Counted from the stretch's first letter, positions 29,347 through 38,195 are shown. The stretch is 58,451 nucleotides of DNA from Deltaproteobacteria bacterium (GCA_018434685.1 JAHDOV010000001.1:1-58451); one strand, 5' to 3'. The notes: generated from the letters alone by a model not told the origin. Made by a program: numbers and translations.

Positions 29347-30306
29347 TTATCGTTGATTCATACAGGTATTCCGTACTGCATAGAGCACGATTTCTTTCGA
29401 CCGTTTCATTGTTATCAGATCCTTTTCCTTTAAAGCGCTTACATGCTTTATTGCTTCATTCCTGTGGATCTTCAAACCTGATGAAATATCGTCTATTGTA
29501 CATGGTCGTCGCCTGAGGAGATTTATTATGTCCTCTTGCTGTACCTCATGGCAAGACTCTTCATGCTCTTTATCGCCATGAGAGATTATCTCTGCATTAT
29601 TGCCTATTAATCCACAAATCTCTTCCATCTCCTGATTGCTTACTGCCGCCACATACTCCTCGGCCGCACCCCTTACAGCGGTATTGAGCTGAACTCGATC
29701 AGGCCCTATGCGTTCAATGATGGACTTTATTCTGAGTAACTGTTCCTGTCTGGTTGTTATGTTGTTTACAATAAAGACCTCAAGCCAGAAAAGTCCTGAG
29801 AACTCGCTACGCAACGCACACAAACCCCGGATCATTTTTTCAAAGGTGATCTCGGGATGAGGCCTGTTGATCTTCTCAAAGGTCTCTTCATCCCCTGCAT
29901 CCAATGAGGGGATAACAAGGTCCGCCTCCATAACCGCTCTGCGGACATCACCGTGGAAAAACAGCGAGCCATTGGTCAGAACAGCCAGCTTGATGTCAGT
30001 GATCTTCTTTATCCCGCTTATGATGTCCTTAAGGTTTCTGTACAGTGTCGGCTCACCCGAACCGGAAAGGGTGATATAGTCCGGGGCAGCCATATGTGTA
30101 AGTCTTTCAGAGAGTTCTTCCAGTATTTCTTCTACAGGGTAGAACACCTGGCGATTACAGGTCTTATGGGTTGTCTTTCCAAGCTGACAATACACGCAGT
30201 CATAGGTGCATGTCTTAAAAGGGACAATATCTACGCCCAGTGAACTACCCAGACGCCTCGACGGTACAGGCCCGAACAGAAACCGGCATGAATGATCAGG
30301 ACTCAT
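29347..30306 (-). CDS. Radical SAM protein with C-terminal winged-helix domain
   Basis: 319 residues from ATG 30306 (AAGAGGTG upstream); an upstream in-frame start at 30477 would run into an intergenic stretch. The SAM 4Fe-4S motif is CTYDCVYC, after FGPVPSRRLGSSLG, a signature of the wybutosine-synthesis-like/MoaA-related subgroup. TLSGSGEPTLY is the second conserved motif. The last ~65 residues (DIINLLRRRPCTIDDIS, EAIKHVSALKEKDLI) look like a winged helix, which is not part of the usual domain and suggests nucleic acid or protein binding. It lies between a MinD-like gene (91 bp) and the Mrp fusion (14 bp). Function unknown. Confidence 0.85.
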   Translation of the reverse strand: MSPDHSCRFLFGPVPSRRLGSSLGVDIVPFKTCTYDCVYCQLGKTTHKTCNRQVFYPVEEILEELSERLTHMAAPDYITLSGSGEPTLYRNLKDIISGIKKITDIKLAVLTNGSLFFHGDVRRAVMEADLVIPSLDAGDEETFEKINRPHPEITFEKMIRGLCALRSEFSGLFWLEVFIVNNITTRQEQLLRIKSIIERIGPDRVQLNTAVRGAAEEYVAAVSNQEMEEICGLIGNNAEIISHGDKEHEESCHEVQQEDIINLLRRRPCTIDDISSGLKIHRNEAIKHVSALKEKDLITMKRSKEIVLYAVRNTCMNQR

Positions 30307-30397
30307 ACGCAAGGCACCTCTTGAGATACTGCATGACTTATCACATACCCCTTTTTTTTGGAGAAATGGCTTTGCGCAGGTATAAGTGCAGGCATTA

Positions 30398-31291
30398 TTA
30401 ACCCAGTGCATAGGTGATGTTTCTCCAAACCTGTTTAATGTCCTCGGATACAGCCCCGCCAGTGTATTCCACGACACTGGTCTTCATGATCTGGGCCTTT
30501 GTCACTGCAGGGTCATACCGGACCCTGCCGACGGTCGGAATGTTCTGTTCGGCTGCCTGCGATTCTATCCGCTGCGCAATGGCCGGGTTCAGATCCCACT
30601 TGTTGATGCACACGGTGGTCGGGATGCCGAAATGCTTTGTCAGCGAGGCCACCCGCTCGAGATCATGCTCTCCGGACAGGGTAGGTTCGGTGACGACCAG
30701 CACCAGGTCGGCCCCGGTTATGGACGAGATCACCGGGCAACCGATACCGGGCGACCCGTCAACGATGATACGGTCCAGATTCTCTTGCCCGGCAATTTTC
30801 CGGGCCTCCTTCCGTATCAGGGCAACGAGTTTTCCGGAATTGCCCTCGGCGATCCCGAGCCTGGCATGTACCATGGGGCCGTAACGGGTTGCCGATACAT
30901 ACCACTGCCCGTTTATGGCCGGTTCAAACGCGATGGCATCATCCTCACAGACACGCATGCAGACACCGCACCCCTCGCAGAATATGGGATTGATCCGGGG
31001 AACGCTCCCGGTGGTACGGCCTGCGGGAGGAGGGTAAGCGATTGCTTCAGAGCGACATGAAAGCACACACTTTCCGCAGGCCGTACATTTTTCATCCAGA
31101 ATCACTGCCTTCTTTCCGCCGGAGAAATCATGCCTGGAGAGCACCTGTGGATCGAGGACCAGATGAAGGTCTGCTGCATCCACATCGCAGTCCGCCAGCA
31201 CCTTGTTCTTGCACAACGCTGCGAACGAGGCCACGATGCTCGTCTTCCCGGTGCCGCCCTTGCCGCTGATAATGACGATTTCTTTAATCAT
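30398..31291 (-). CDS. Ferredoxin-containing MinD/NBP35-type ATPase (second of pair)
   Basis: 297-residue P-loop ATPase with deviant Walker [11 protein letters not shown] at the N-terminus and two inserted 4Fe-4S motifs, [12 protein letters not shown] and [12 protein letters not shown] (~65-120). The switch region reads [11 protein letters not shown]. Its ATG overlaps the stop of the preceding paralogue by 4 bp, so the two are translationally coupled and likely form a heterodimer. Members of this family are common beside NifX and DUF5320 genes in anaerobes; the proposed role in cluster assembly or electron-coupled ATP use is inference. Confidence 0.9.
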   Translation of the reverse strand: MIKEIVIISGKGGTGKTSIVASFAALCKNKVLADCDVDAADLHLVLDPQVLSRHDFSGGKKAVILDEKCTACGKCVLSCRSEAIAYPPPAGRTTGSVPRINPIFCEGCGVCMRVCEDDAIAFEPAINGQWYVSATRYGPMVHARLGIAEGNSGKLVALIRKEARKIAGQENLDRIIVDGSPGIGCPVISSITGADLVLVVTEPTLSGEHDLERVASLTKHFGIPTTVCINKWDLNPAIAQRIESQAAEQNIPTVGRVRYDPAVTKAQIMKTSVVEYTGGAVSEDIKQVWRNITYALG

Positions 31292-32172
31292 ACCATTTCT
31301 CTCGATGGAGTTTCCTGCTCCTGATCACGGCAATGACGGTTCGAGATGGTCTGCCAGAGCTCCTCGAACAGGCCCTTGTATTCCTCCACGGCATCGATGA
31401 TCATCTCTCCTCTGGAATATGCCTCGGCGATCCTGCGATCGTCCGGTATATTCAGGACAATTGCTATGCCTTCATCCCTGCAATATCCCCGCACCGCCTC
31501 ATCCCCAATGTCACAGCGGTTGACCGCCACGCTAAAGGGAATCCCCAGAGCGCGCACCATCTCCACAGCGATCTTGAGATCATTGAGACCAAAGGGCGTC
31601 GGCTCGGTGACAAGCAGGACAAAGTCTGCATCCTTGACCGATTCGATCACCGGGCACGAGGTGCCCGGCGGCGAATCGACGATCACGATATCCGACTCGC
31701 CGACCGATCTCTTGACCTCGCGGATAACTGCAGGGGTCGCAAGCTCACCGATATCGAGCAGGCCGTGAACAAATCCGAGGGTGCCCGCCACCCCCTGTTC
31801 GACAATACCCACACTCCGCCCGGCTTCTTCCAGAGCCTTTTCCGGGCAGAACAGCGAACATCCGCCACAGCCATGGCACAGTTCGGGAAAGATGAGCACC
31901 TTGCCCTTGACCACTATTATGGCGGAATATTCACACACCGAAGCGCACACGCCGCAGCCGGTACATCGCTCCTCGATCACCCGCGGAAACCGCACATCGA
32001 CCTTTCTGCTCGAGTGTATCTCGGGCCGGACAAAGATATGACAGTTGGGCTCTTCCACATCACAGTCGAGCAGTTGGACCGATCTCCCCTGCCGTGCGAG
32101 GGTGAGCGCAAGGTTGGTTGAGATGGTGGTCTTGCCGGTGCCGCCCTTGCCGCTTGCTATGGCTATAATCAC
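31288..32172 (-). CDS. Ferredoxin-containing MinD/NBP35-type ATPase (first of pair)
   Basis: 294 residues, ~30-40% alike by eye to its downstream partner. Walker A is [10 protein letters not shown], followed by [12 protein letters not shown], then two 4Fe-4S motifs, [12 protein letters not shown] and [12 protein letters not shown], and the switch [11 protein letters not shown]. The inserted ferredoxin between the P-loop and the switch is the defining trait of this family and absent from true MinD. It begins 17 bp after the Gly-rich NifX protein and overlaps the next gene by 4 bp. Confidence 0.92.
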   Translation of the reverse strand: MIIAIASGKGGTGKTTISTNLALTLARQGRSVQLLDCDVEEPNCHIFVRPEIHSSRKVDVRFPRVIEERCTGCGVCASVCEYSAIIVVKGKVLIFPELCHGCGGCSLFCPEKALEEAGRSVGIVEQGVAGTLGFVHGLLDIGELATPAVIREVKRSVGESDIVIVDSPPGTSCPVIESVKDADFVLLVTEPTPFGLNDLKIAVEMVRALGIPFSVAVNRCDIGDEAVRGYCRDEGIAIVLNIPDDRRIAEAYSRGEMIIDAVEEYKGLFEELWQTISNRHCRDQEQETPSREMV

Positions 32173-32189
32173 GCTGTCCTGCTCCTACA

Positions 32190-32630
32190 CTATCTTCGGC
32201 CCATGCCGCCGCCGCCACATCCGCCACCACCTCTGCCCATGCCTCCCCCACCACATCCGCCGCCGCCTCTCATGCCGGAATGAACTGCTACATTGGGCTG
32301 CTGGGCGTGGGCAAAGTTTCCTGTCTTGAACATCTCCACAGCGGCGCGGATTGTCCCGCTCACACCGATGATCACCCTGATCTCTGCAGCAGCAAAGACC
32401 TGGAAGGCATTCGGTCCGCAGTTTCCGGTAAGAACCGCCTTCACGTCCTGCTGGGCCAGCATCTGAGCCGTCTGAATACCGGCACCGCCTCCGGCGTTCG
32501 CACTTGAATTCTCCAGGGCTTTGAACTCCATGGTATCCGTATCCACTATGAGAAAATACGCGGCCCGCCCGAGTCTGGCATCTACCTGATCGTCCAGTGT
32601 TGTACCTGTTGCACTGATTGCTATCTTCAT
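32190..32630 (-). CDS. NifX/NifB-domain protein with Gly/Cys-rich tail
   Basis: 146 residues. The N-terminal ~110 residues form a dinitrogenase Fe-Mo cofactor biosynthesis (NifX-type) domain: MKIAISATGTTLDDQVDARL, GGGAGIQTAQMLAQQ, NCGPNAFQVFAA. The last ~25 residues are almost only Gly with two Cys and Met-Gly-Arg repeats (GGGGCGGGGMGR), a low-complexity tail that could bind metal or membrane partners. GAGGTGAACAG ribosome site. Third of three NifX domains in this operon. Confidence 0.9.
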   Translation of the reverse strand: MKIAISATGTTLDDQVDARLGRAAYFLIVDTDTMEFKALENSSANAGGGAGIQTAQMLAQQDVKAVLTGNCGPNAFQVFAAAEIRVIIGVSGTIRAAVEMFKTGNFAHAQQPNVAVHSGMRGGGGCGGGGMGRGGGGCGGGGMGRR

Positions 32631-32693
32631 ATCTGTTCACCTCATTATTGGTTACAGGTAACGGCAACTCGGTTGCCGTTACCTGCTCGTTTG

Positions 32694-33098
32694 TTATTCA
32701 GCCTCCGGAACCGTTTCCAGGGCATCTATCCGTTTCCTGATTTCGTGGAGCATCTCCTCTAAGGTTGCGGCATGCTGCTTGAGATCGCTGAGCTGATCCT
32801 TTCTTGTATGGGGCCCAAACCCGTATGGGGCTGAATACGGCAGGTCATACACTCCGGAAAACCGGCTTGGCCGCATACACGGATCCCCGTACCCGCTCCT
32901 CTGCCAGCCCGTAAGACCGGTCGCACGGAACCACCGTCTGTGGCCCCTCCCTCCACCGCTGCCGAAGCCGGTCCCCTGGAACCCCCTTGGGGGTTGAGGA
33001 TACATATATCCAGGCACCGTATACCCGGCACAATAACCTGCTGCTCTTCCTGTCATAGGGCCCATTCCTGCCGGTCCTCTTCCGTCACCAAATGGCAT
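32694..33098 (-). CDS. DUF5320 family protein
   Basis: 134 residues starting MPFGDGRGPAGMGPMTGRAAG, the hallmark of DUF5320, behind AAAGGAG (start ATG 33098; an upstream in-frame start overlaps the ribosome site). The middle is Gly/Arg/Tyr-rich and disordered-looking; the last ~35 residues are a short coiled coil (LKQHAATLEEMLHEIRKRI). The family is almost always next to NifX and MinD-type ATPases in anaerobes and has no known activity. A scaffold or oligomerisation role is a guess. Confidence 0.85.
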   Translation of the reverse strand: MPFGDGRGPAGMGPMTGRAAGYCAGYTVPGYMYPQPPRGFQGTGFGSGGGRGHRRWFRATGLTGWQRSGYGDPCMRPSRFSGVYDLPYSAPYGFGPHTRKDQLSDLKQHAATLEEMLHEIRKRIDALETVPEAE

Positions 33099-33119
33099 AG
33101 TTTTTTCTCCTTTCTTCAA

Positions 33120-33401
33120 TTATTTTTTCTCTGCCTCTGTGCGCCTGTCTTCAATCTGTTCGCACGAGGCATCGACGATTGTGATGGCGGGCTTTCTGCG
33201 TATGAGTTTCTTGAATAACAGCCGCAGATAGCCATCAGGATTTGCGACGTCGCGGATCAGTGCCGCGGCGATCGGGATGCCGAAACCCAGGAGCCCCCTT
33301 CCCATTCCCCTCTGGCTGCCCACACCCGCACTGCTCATGAGGCCCCTTGTCCCACCACGGAGCCTCAGCCTGAATAACCCTGATCCACTACCTCTTGGCA
33401 T
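33120..33401 (-). CDS. Small basic Gly/Arg-rich protein, unknown
   Basis: 93 residues from ATG 33401, nine bases after AAAAGGAG (an ATG nine bases upstream touches the ribosome site). MPRGSGSGLFRLRLRGG resembles the start of DUF5320 proteins, followed by a hydrophobic LLGFGIPIAAALIRDV stretch and a basic LLFKKLIRRKP segment with one Cys. It overlaps the NifX gene upstream by 14 bp. Not recognised; perhaps a degenerate relative of its DUF5320 neighbour. Confidence 0.65.
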   Translation of the reverse strand: MPRGSGSGLFRLRLRGGTRGLMSSAGVGSQRGMGRGLLGFGIPIAAALIRDVANPDGYLRLLFKKLIRRKPAITIVDASCEQIEDRRTEAEKK

Positions 33402-33849
33402 CGGGCTCATCTCCTTTTAAGGTTTTCTTCGTTCCTCCCCCTGAAGCAGCATCCTGCTGCCGGCACCGCCATCGTCTCCTGCTGCACTGCGCCCTGGGCA
33501 CCCACTCCATCGCTCTCGTGCACCCCGGCATGAGAAACCGCTGATCACCGAGTTCGCCGCTCATGTACGCCTCGAGAACATCCTCGATACTCCCCGAGAT
33601 AAAGGGGATCAGTTCGATGCCGGAATGAACGGTCATGGCCGCCAAGGGCCGGGAAAGGGCGCCGCATATGAGGACATCCACCTTGAAATTCACCAGCGAC
33701 GTCACCTTTGCAGGGAGCAGCTTGCCGGCAAAATTCTCTCCCCTGAACTCGGGGGGTCTGCCGGGGGAAACATCAACGAGCAGAAGCCTGTCCGCAAAGT
33801 CAGCCACGGTAGCGACGTTATTCTCATGAACCGGTATGGCTATCTTCAT
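33388..33849 (-). CDS. NifX/NifB-domain protein, first gene of the operon
   Basis: 153 residues from ATG 33849 (MKIAIPVHENNVATVADFAD), with a NifX-type domain over ~110 residues (FKVDVLICGALSRPLAAM, GIELIPFISGSIEDVLEAYM). The last ~40 residues are Cys/Arg-rich (QCSRRRWRCRQQD) and may be where an upstream frame was extended over the next gene. Its start lies 26 bp downstream of a perfect sigma-54 promoter, so it leads the nine-gene transcript. Confidence 0.85.
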   Translation of the reverse strand: MKIAIPVHENNVATVADFADRLLLVDVSPGRPPEFRGENFAGKLLPAKVTSLVNFKVDVLICGALSRPLAAMTVHSGIELIPFISGSIEDVLEAYMSGELGDQRFLMPGCTRAMEWVPRAQCSRRRWRCRQQDAASGGGTKKTLKGDEPDAKR

Positions 33850-33874
33850 TGCTCGACCTTTCACCCTTGGTAAG

Positions 33875-33889
33875 GCAATGGTTGTGCCA
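33875..33889 (-). promoter_or_regulatory. Sigma-54 promoter of the NifX/MinD/DUF5320 operon
   Basis: Minus strand TGGCAC-AACCA-TTGC, a perfect consensus with correct spacing. Predicted start near 33863, giving a very short leader before ATG 33849. Confidence 0.85.
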
Positions 33890-33949
33890 CGATTGATATA
33901 AGTACATAACCTATTGATTTATTGAATTAATGTGGATGTGCCCAGAGGC

Positions 33950-33971
33950 TGCGACCCGCCCGATGGTCGCA
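33950..33971. promoter_or_regulatory. Distal enhancer-like palindrome 1
   Basis: TGCGACC-N8-GGTCGCA, perfect 7-bp arms, centred ~72 bp upstream of the -24 element. Probably bound by the adjacent sigma-54 activator. Confidence 0.6.
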
Positions 33972-33997
33972 TTTGAGAGACTCTTATAGAGCCCTCT

Positions 33998-34014
33998 GGT
34001 CGCACATTAGCGAC
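33998..34014. promoter_or_regulatory. Distal enhancer-like palindrome 2
   Basis: Same GGTCGCA half-site (33998-34004) facing GCGAC (34010-34014), a GTCGC-N6-GCGAC palindrome. Its half-site is 33 bp (three helical turns) from the equivalent one in palindrome 1, so both would face the same side of the DNA. Confidence 0.55.
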
Positions 34015-34132
34015 TGCTACCAAACTGCCAGGACCTGATGGACACGGAGAAGCCCGGAGGGAAACACCTGATCGTTCGAGGCAAGGCCAGTGTCCTGAAT
34101 TCCACCGCCCCTCACCAGCATGCCTGACCGGC

Positions 34133-35491
34133 TCAGCCCCCTTTTCTTGAGGGAGGGAGCTCGAGCCCGAGAGACTTTATCTTCCGAAACAGGGTGCTCT
34201 TGTGGATACCGAGCTCCTGCGCCGTCTTGAGCCGATTCCAGTTGTTCCGCTTCAGCGCCTTCATGAGAAATGCAGCCTCCACTTTTTTTAGCGAACCGGC
34301 ATGCTCGGTGTCTTCGGCATCACCGCCGGCATCGTCTTCGAAGAGCCTGGGAAGGTGCGCCTGCGTTATCTGCCCTGCCCGGCAGATGAGAAAGGCCCTT
34401 TCAACGATATTCTCGAGCTCCCTGACATTTCCGGGAAAGTCGTATCTCATCAGGTGTGCCAATGCGTTCTCTGACATGCCCTGGATATTCCGTTTCTGGA
34501 GGACATTGAACCGGGCGATGAAGTGGTCGGCAAGGAGCGGAATGTCTTCTTTCCGTTCCCTCAGCGGAGGGATATCGATCCTGATAACATTGAGCCGGTA
34601 GTACAGATCGTCACGAAACTGCTTTTCCCTCACCAGTGCCGCCAGGTCTTTGTTCGTGGCCGCAATGACCCGGACATCCGCCTTCACCGGGTGGATCCCG
34701 CCGAGGGGTTCATACGTCCTCTCCTGGAGAACCCTCAGCAGGCGGACCTGGAGCGCCGGGGAGATATCGCCGATCTCATCGAGAAAGATCGTCCCCCCCT
34801 CGGCCAGCGCGAACCTTCCGGGCTTGTCCCTCTTTGCGTCGGTGAAGGCACCTGCCTTGTACCCGAACAGCTCGGATTCCAGGAGCGTGTCCGGCAGCGC
34901 ACCGCAGTTGACCGCGATGAACGGTTTCGTCCGCCGTGGGCTCAGGTTGTGGAGTGCCCTGGCAAAGAGCTCTTTTCCGGTTCCGGTCTCTCCCTCTATC
35001 ACGACAGTGCTTGTGCTCTCTGCGTAAACCGGCAGCAGGTCAAAGAGATTTCTCATCTCGTGGTTGACACTCAGGATGTCCTGGCAGGCGTATTCCCTGC
35101 CGATCTCATCGCGGACCCTCTCAATGGAGCCGATGTCCCTGAAGGTCTCCACCCCGCCGGTGATCCTCCCGCCCGTATCCCTGATGGGGGCCGCAGAGAT
35201 ACTGATGGACCGCTTCTGGCCGTGGGCGTCGATGACAGACACCACCCGGTTCACCACCGGGTTGCCTGTCTTCATGGCCTCGTCGAGCGGGCAGTTTGTC
35301 TCACAGCAGCTCGCCCGCAAGACCTCCCGGCACGTCCGCCCCAGTGCCTCGGATTTTTTGATGCCGGTAATCTCCTGGGCAGCCAGGTTGAACGACGCGA
35401 CCTTCCAGTCGAGTCCTACCGTGAATATGCCGTCGGCAATGGATTCGATGACGAGGTCTGTAAAGTTCTTTGTGTCTTCGTTCTGCGCCAT
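34133..35491 (-). CDS. PAS-domain sigma-54 activator
   Basis: 452-residue activator: PAS domain (~10-120) with the Cys set CREVLRASCCETNC (54-67), AAA+ domain with Walker A GETGTGKE (167-174), GAFTDA (214-219) instead of the usual GAFTGA, Walker B GTIFLDE, and a Fis-type HTH (~415-440, NRLKTAQELGIHKSTLFRKI). The clustered Cys in the PAS domain suggests an Fe-S or redox/metal sensor, a pattern seen in anaerobe activators; this is inference. It is immediately upstream of, and co-directional with, the sigma-54-driven NifX operon, with two palindromes between, so it most likely activates that operon. Confidence 0.9.
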   Translation of the reverse strand: MAQNEDTKNFTDLVIESIADGIFTVGLDWKVASFNLAAQEITGIKKSEALGRTCREVLRASCCETNCPLDEAMKTGNPVVNRVVSVIDAHGQKRSISISAAPIRDTGGRITGGVETFRDIGSIERVRDEIGREYACQDILSVNHEMRNLFDLLPVYAESTSTVVIEGETGTGKELFARALHNLSPRRTKPFIAVNCGALPDTLLESELFGYKAGAFTDAKRDKPGRFALAEGGTIFLDEIGDISPALQVRLLRVLQERTYEPLGGIHPVKADVRVIAATNKDLAALVREKQFRDDLYYRLNVIRIDIPPLRERKEDIPLLADHFIARFNVLQKRNIQGMSENALAHLMRYDFPGNVRELENIVERAFLICRAGQITQAHLPRLFEDDAGGDAEDTEHAGSLKKVEAAFLMKALKRNNWNRLKTAQELGIHKSTLFRKIKSLGLELPPSRKGG

Positions 35492-35700
35492 ATGTGCTCA
35501 GCCCTTGGGGCTACAGATCAACCACATTTTATCTGCCTTCATTTTCAGAATATATCATATTAAAGTGCTTTTATCCAAAATACCAGATAACAATTATTCA
35601 TTAAAATGTTTTCCAGTACTTCTCGCCAAATAATGATGTTCCAACTGAGGGGTTGGATTCTTATCAGGAAATTACACCATAGACCCAAAAAGCCCCTTAT

Positions 35701-35735
35701 CAAACAAAAAAAACGCCCCGGTACTTCCGGGGCGT
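35701..35735 (-). terminator. Rho-independent terminator closing the accessory gene block
   Basis: Minus strand ACGCCCCGG-AAGTA-CCGGGGCGT (9-bp stem) followed by TTTTTTTTG. Textbook terminator for transcripts arriving from the genes to the right. Confidence 0.9.
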
Positions 35736-36099
35736 CTCATATCTGATAATGATTATTGCCTTAGGTTTGTCTTATATATCGATAACCCTTTTGAGATCTT
35801 TGCATATTCTCATCATCTTTTATGGTGAATCATAGACCCACTGTGTGTGGGCTATATCCAAAACAAACTTTAGCACTTGCCTTTGTGAGAAGATACAGTA
35901 CCGATGCAATATCAAGTATCTCTAATTCAACGGGATTACTTAATCCGGCAATGCGGATTCGCAATCACAGCATTATTCTTTATTTATTCGAGCGTATTGC
36001 TAAATCCCTTTATTATGGATTTTGTCTCCTTGTCTTTGTTCGAAAAGTCTACATTCTAACGGCCTGTCATCCCTATTCACGGCTCTGCTGAATACATTC

Positions 36100-36226
36100 G
36101 AGATTGCTTCGCTGCGCTCGCAATGACTGCAGTTTATTCCATTCTGGCTCCTATCATCTTGTCTCATGACTCTTTTCTGTTGTCTTTCCCTAACAGCCTA
36201 AACCCCTTCAGTCTATCAGCCTTCTA
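36100..36226. repeat. Composite 3'-flank repeat, copy A
   Basis: Starts within bases of the stop of the DUF4384 gene. On the minus strand: GCTGATAGACTGAAGG and TTTAGGCTGTTAGG, then a purine-rich AAGACAACAGAAAAGAGTC block, then the palindrome GTCATTGCGAG...GAAGCAATCTC (36100-36127). Confidence 0.7.
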
Positions 36227-37129
36227 TCATTCCCCCGTCACCAAACTCCAGCTTGCCTCATAAAACTCAGCCCCGCCAAACAGGTCCGGGGCATTTGCCT
36301 GAATCGATATACCGCGGCATTGGGCAGCCAGATCCTGTTCAGTACCGCTGAAACCGCGCAGCCCGCTGCCTATGGATCTGGTATTCACCTCGCCAAGGGG
36401 TGAGCAACTGGCATAGACCATGATACGGTCTTCGCCGAAAGGCGGGGTAACTGCCAGGTCGAAACTGTCTTCCTTATCTGGTATGCGATACACCTGCCCT
36501 GCCTGGAAGAAATTGAGCCTGCGCACATCATTGGGCAGGAGTTGAATGATGTCCCCCAAAGGGGTTATATCGACGATACGGGCATAAAAATCACGGTTTC
36601 CCTGAACAAAGACCATGATCTTTTCGCCTGTCTTGTACTTCTTCTGATCTGTCCACACCTTCACGGTGAGCGGCGCATCCTCGTCCATGATGATCTCTTC
36701 TTGTGGATTCTCCTGGGTCTTTTTTTGCTTGAGGTCAAAGCTCACCTCGGCCTTGACCCAGACATGGTAGCGGGTGTTGTCTTCCACTCCGTGGTCCTTC
36801 TGCTCCAGGATCTTGATAGCGCCTTCGGCCTCTGACCAGATGATGTCGTATTCCAGCTTGAAGTTTTTCACCTTGGTCTTGGTCTGCATGTAGGTCTTCA
36901 CCGATTCCAGGGCCTGCTTCTTTGCATTGGCAGATGCCACAGCCCGGCACTGGGACAGCGTCATATCTTCCGAGAGGTAGGCATAGCCGTCCGCGCACTG
37001 GATGCAGGAGCGGACTTCCTTGTCGGGAGGAAAACTTGGTACATGCTGTTCAATGCAATGGCCTATCCGGTATAAACTCAGAATAAAAATGATTGTAACA
37101 GATACTATTCCAAATTCTCGTTTGATCAT
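36227..37129 (-). CDS. Exported DUF4384-domain protein
   Basis: 300 residues from ATG 37129 (GGAG upstream), with signal peptide MIKREFGIVSVTIIFILSLY. The N-terminal part (~30-130; MTLSQCRAVASANAKKQALE, VWVKAEV) resembles the FlgT/LPP20-like domain found in lipoproteins that pair with DUF4384. The DUF4384 domain follows (~140-260; DAPLTVKVWTDQKKYKTGE, GDIIQLLPND, RIMVYASCSPLG). DUF4384 often occurs fused to or beside caspase-fold peptidases, three of which lie 7-17 kb upstream. Periplasmic or envelope location expected; function unknown. Confidence 0.75.
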   Translation of the reverse strand: MIKREFGIVSVTIIFILSLYRIGHCIEQHVPSFPPDKEVRSCIQCADGYAYLSEDMTLSQCRAVASANAKKQALESVKTYMQTKTKVKNFKLEYDIIWSEAEGAIKILEQKDHGVEDNTRYHVWVKAEVSFDLKQKKTQENPQEEIIMDEDAPLTVKVWTDQKKYKTGEKIMVFVQGNRDFYARIVDITPLGDIIQLLPNDVRRLNFFQAGQVYRIPDKEDSFDLAVTPPFGEDRIMVYASCSPLGEVNTRSIGSGLRGFSGTEQDLAAQCRGISIQANAPDLFGGAEFYEASWSLVTGE

Positions 37130-37292
37130 TCTCTTACTCCAGCATTTCTCTACAGAGTATATTTTCTCAATGCATTTACCCGGAAATAAAGAAGTGAGAA
37201 CATGGGCCAACGGTGATGAAGATGATTAACCACCGACTGCAGTTTATAGACTGGATACAAATCGCAACAGCCCATGTTCCACTGGTCAGTCT

Positions 37293-37667
37293 TTAGGTAC
37301 TTGTCTCTGGTACTGATACAACTGCTTTTGCACCTGATACGCCGATAATCATTGCACACAGATGCATCGCTGTGGGAACCAGGGGAATCAGGCTGAGGCC
37401 AGGCACCAGGTCAAAAACAGTGGCCAGGACAGGAAAAATAACCAACCATTTCTTATCGATCAAAACACTCCTGAACCAGATAACCACCATCAATACAATC
37501 AATGCACCTAAATGAAGCCAGAATGCTGGATTCATGCCAGCGTCAACAGCCATCCCCGCCGTGTTCAGAACTGCCGAATTCGAACCAAGATATGGCAGAT
37601 AGTACGTGGGCAACATGAAGAGTATGTACAGAAGAACAAACACTACTGAGTTACCAAATATTTTCAT
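37293..37667 (-). CDS. Small membrane protein, unknown
   Basis: 124 residues with about four hydrophobic segments (VVFVLLYILFMLPTYYL, WLHLGALIVLMVVIW, WLVIFPVLATVFDLVPG, AMHLCAMIIGVSGA). GAGGG lies upstream of ATG 37667. No family recognised with confidence. Confidence 0.65.
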   Translation of the reverse strand: MKIFGNSVVFVLLYILFMLPTYYLPYLGSNSAVLNTAGMAVDAGMNPAFWLHLGALIVLMVVIWFRSVLIDKKWLVIFPVLATVFDLVPGLSLIPLVPTAMHLCAMIIGVSGAKAVVSVPETST

Positions 37668-37846
37668 TTTTCCCTCCTTTATTTAGCTAGATATTGCATG
37701 AATTACAATACACAATGTAATTGTTAATGCGATCAGACTATTCCTTCTACCCCCCCTGAACCTTAAGGTTTCTGCTTTATCTGATACTTCAACCATTCTC
37801 ACCTGCAAACATCCAAGCCAGTGGAATAATTTCATTGCAAATCCCA

Positions 37847-38161
37847 TCAGCCATACTTTATCATGAAATCTGCGTCAGACATGGTGAGATAGATGACCCC
37901 CTCAACAAATCCAACTATCACCGGTATTACAGACCAGAAGAAGATCAGATACACTATGCCCATCCCCACCTGGCCCAGATAAAACTTGTGAATCCCCAAT
38001 CCACCGAGAAAAATTGCAAAAAGAGCTGCAGCAACTCTGTTTTTCTCTCCCTGTCCGTTCTTGCCCAGTTGCCGTACCCCACATTTAGGACATATCTCAG
38101 CACGAGGGTCCAGCTGGTTTCCACAAGCATGGCAAAACCTGTTTGTTAATTGTCCTTCCAT
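37847..38161 (-). CDS. Zinc-ribbon TM2-domain membrane protein
   Basis: 104 residues. N-terminal zinc ribbon CHACGNQL...CPKCGVRQ, then a TM2 domain with two membrane helices and the GGLGIHKFYLGQVGMGI motif typical of TM2. GAAGGAGG-type ribosome site before ATG 38161. TM2 proteins are small inner-membrane proteins of unclear role. Confidence 0.85.
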   Translation of the reverse strand: MEGQLTNRFCHACGNQLDPRAEICPKCGVRQLGKNGQGEKNRVAAALFAIFLGGLGIHKFYLGQVGMGIVYLIFFWSVIPVIVGFVEGVIYLTMSDADFMIKYG

Positions 38162-38195
38162 TTTACAAACCTCCTTCTCATCATTAAAATAGACC

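Larger units (their letters stand above)
35492..36226. other. Intergenic region separating the NifX operon from the accessory region
   Basis: 735 bp. It contains a strong minus-strand terminator (35701-35735), a 43-codon coding-like stretch on the minus strand ending at 35830, and a composite repeat (36100-36226). The reading frame has no good start or ribosome site and is not called as a gene. Confidence 0.6.
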
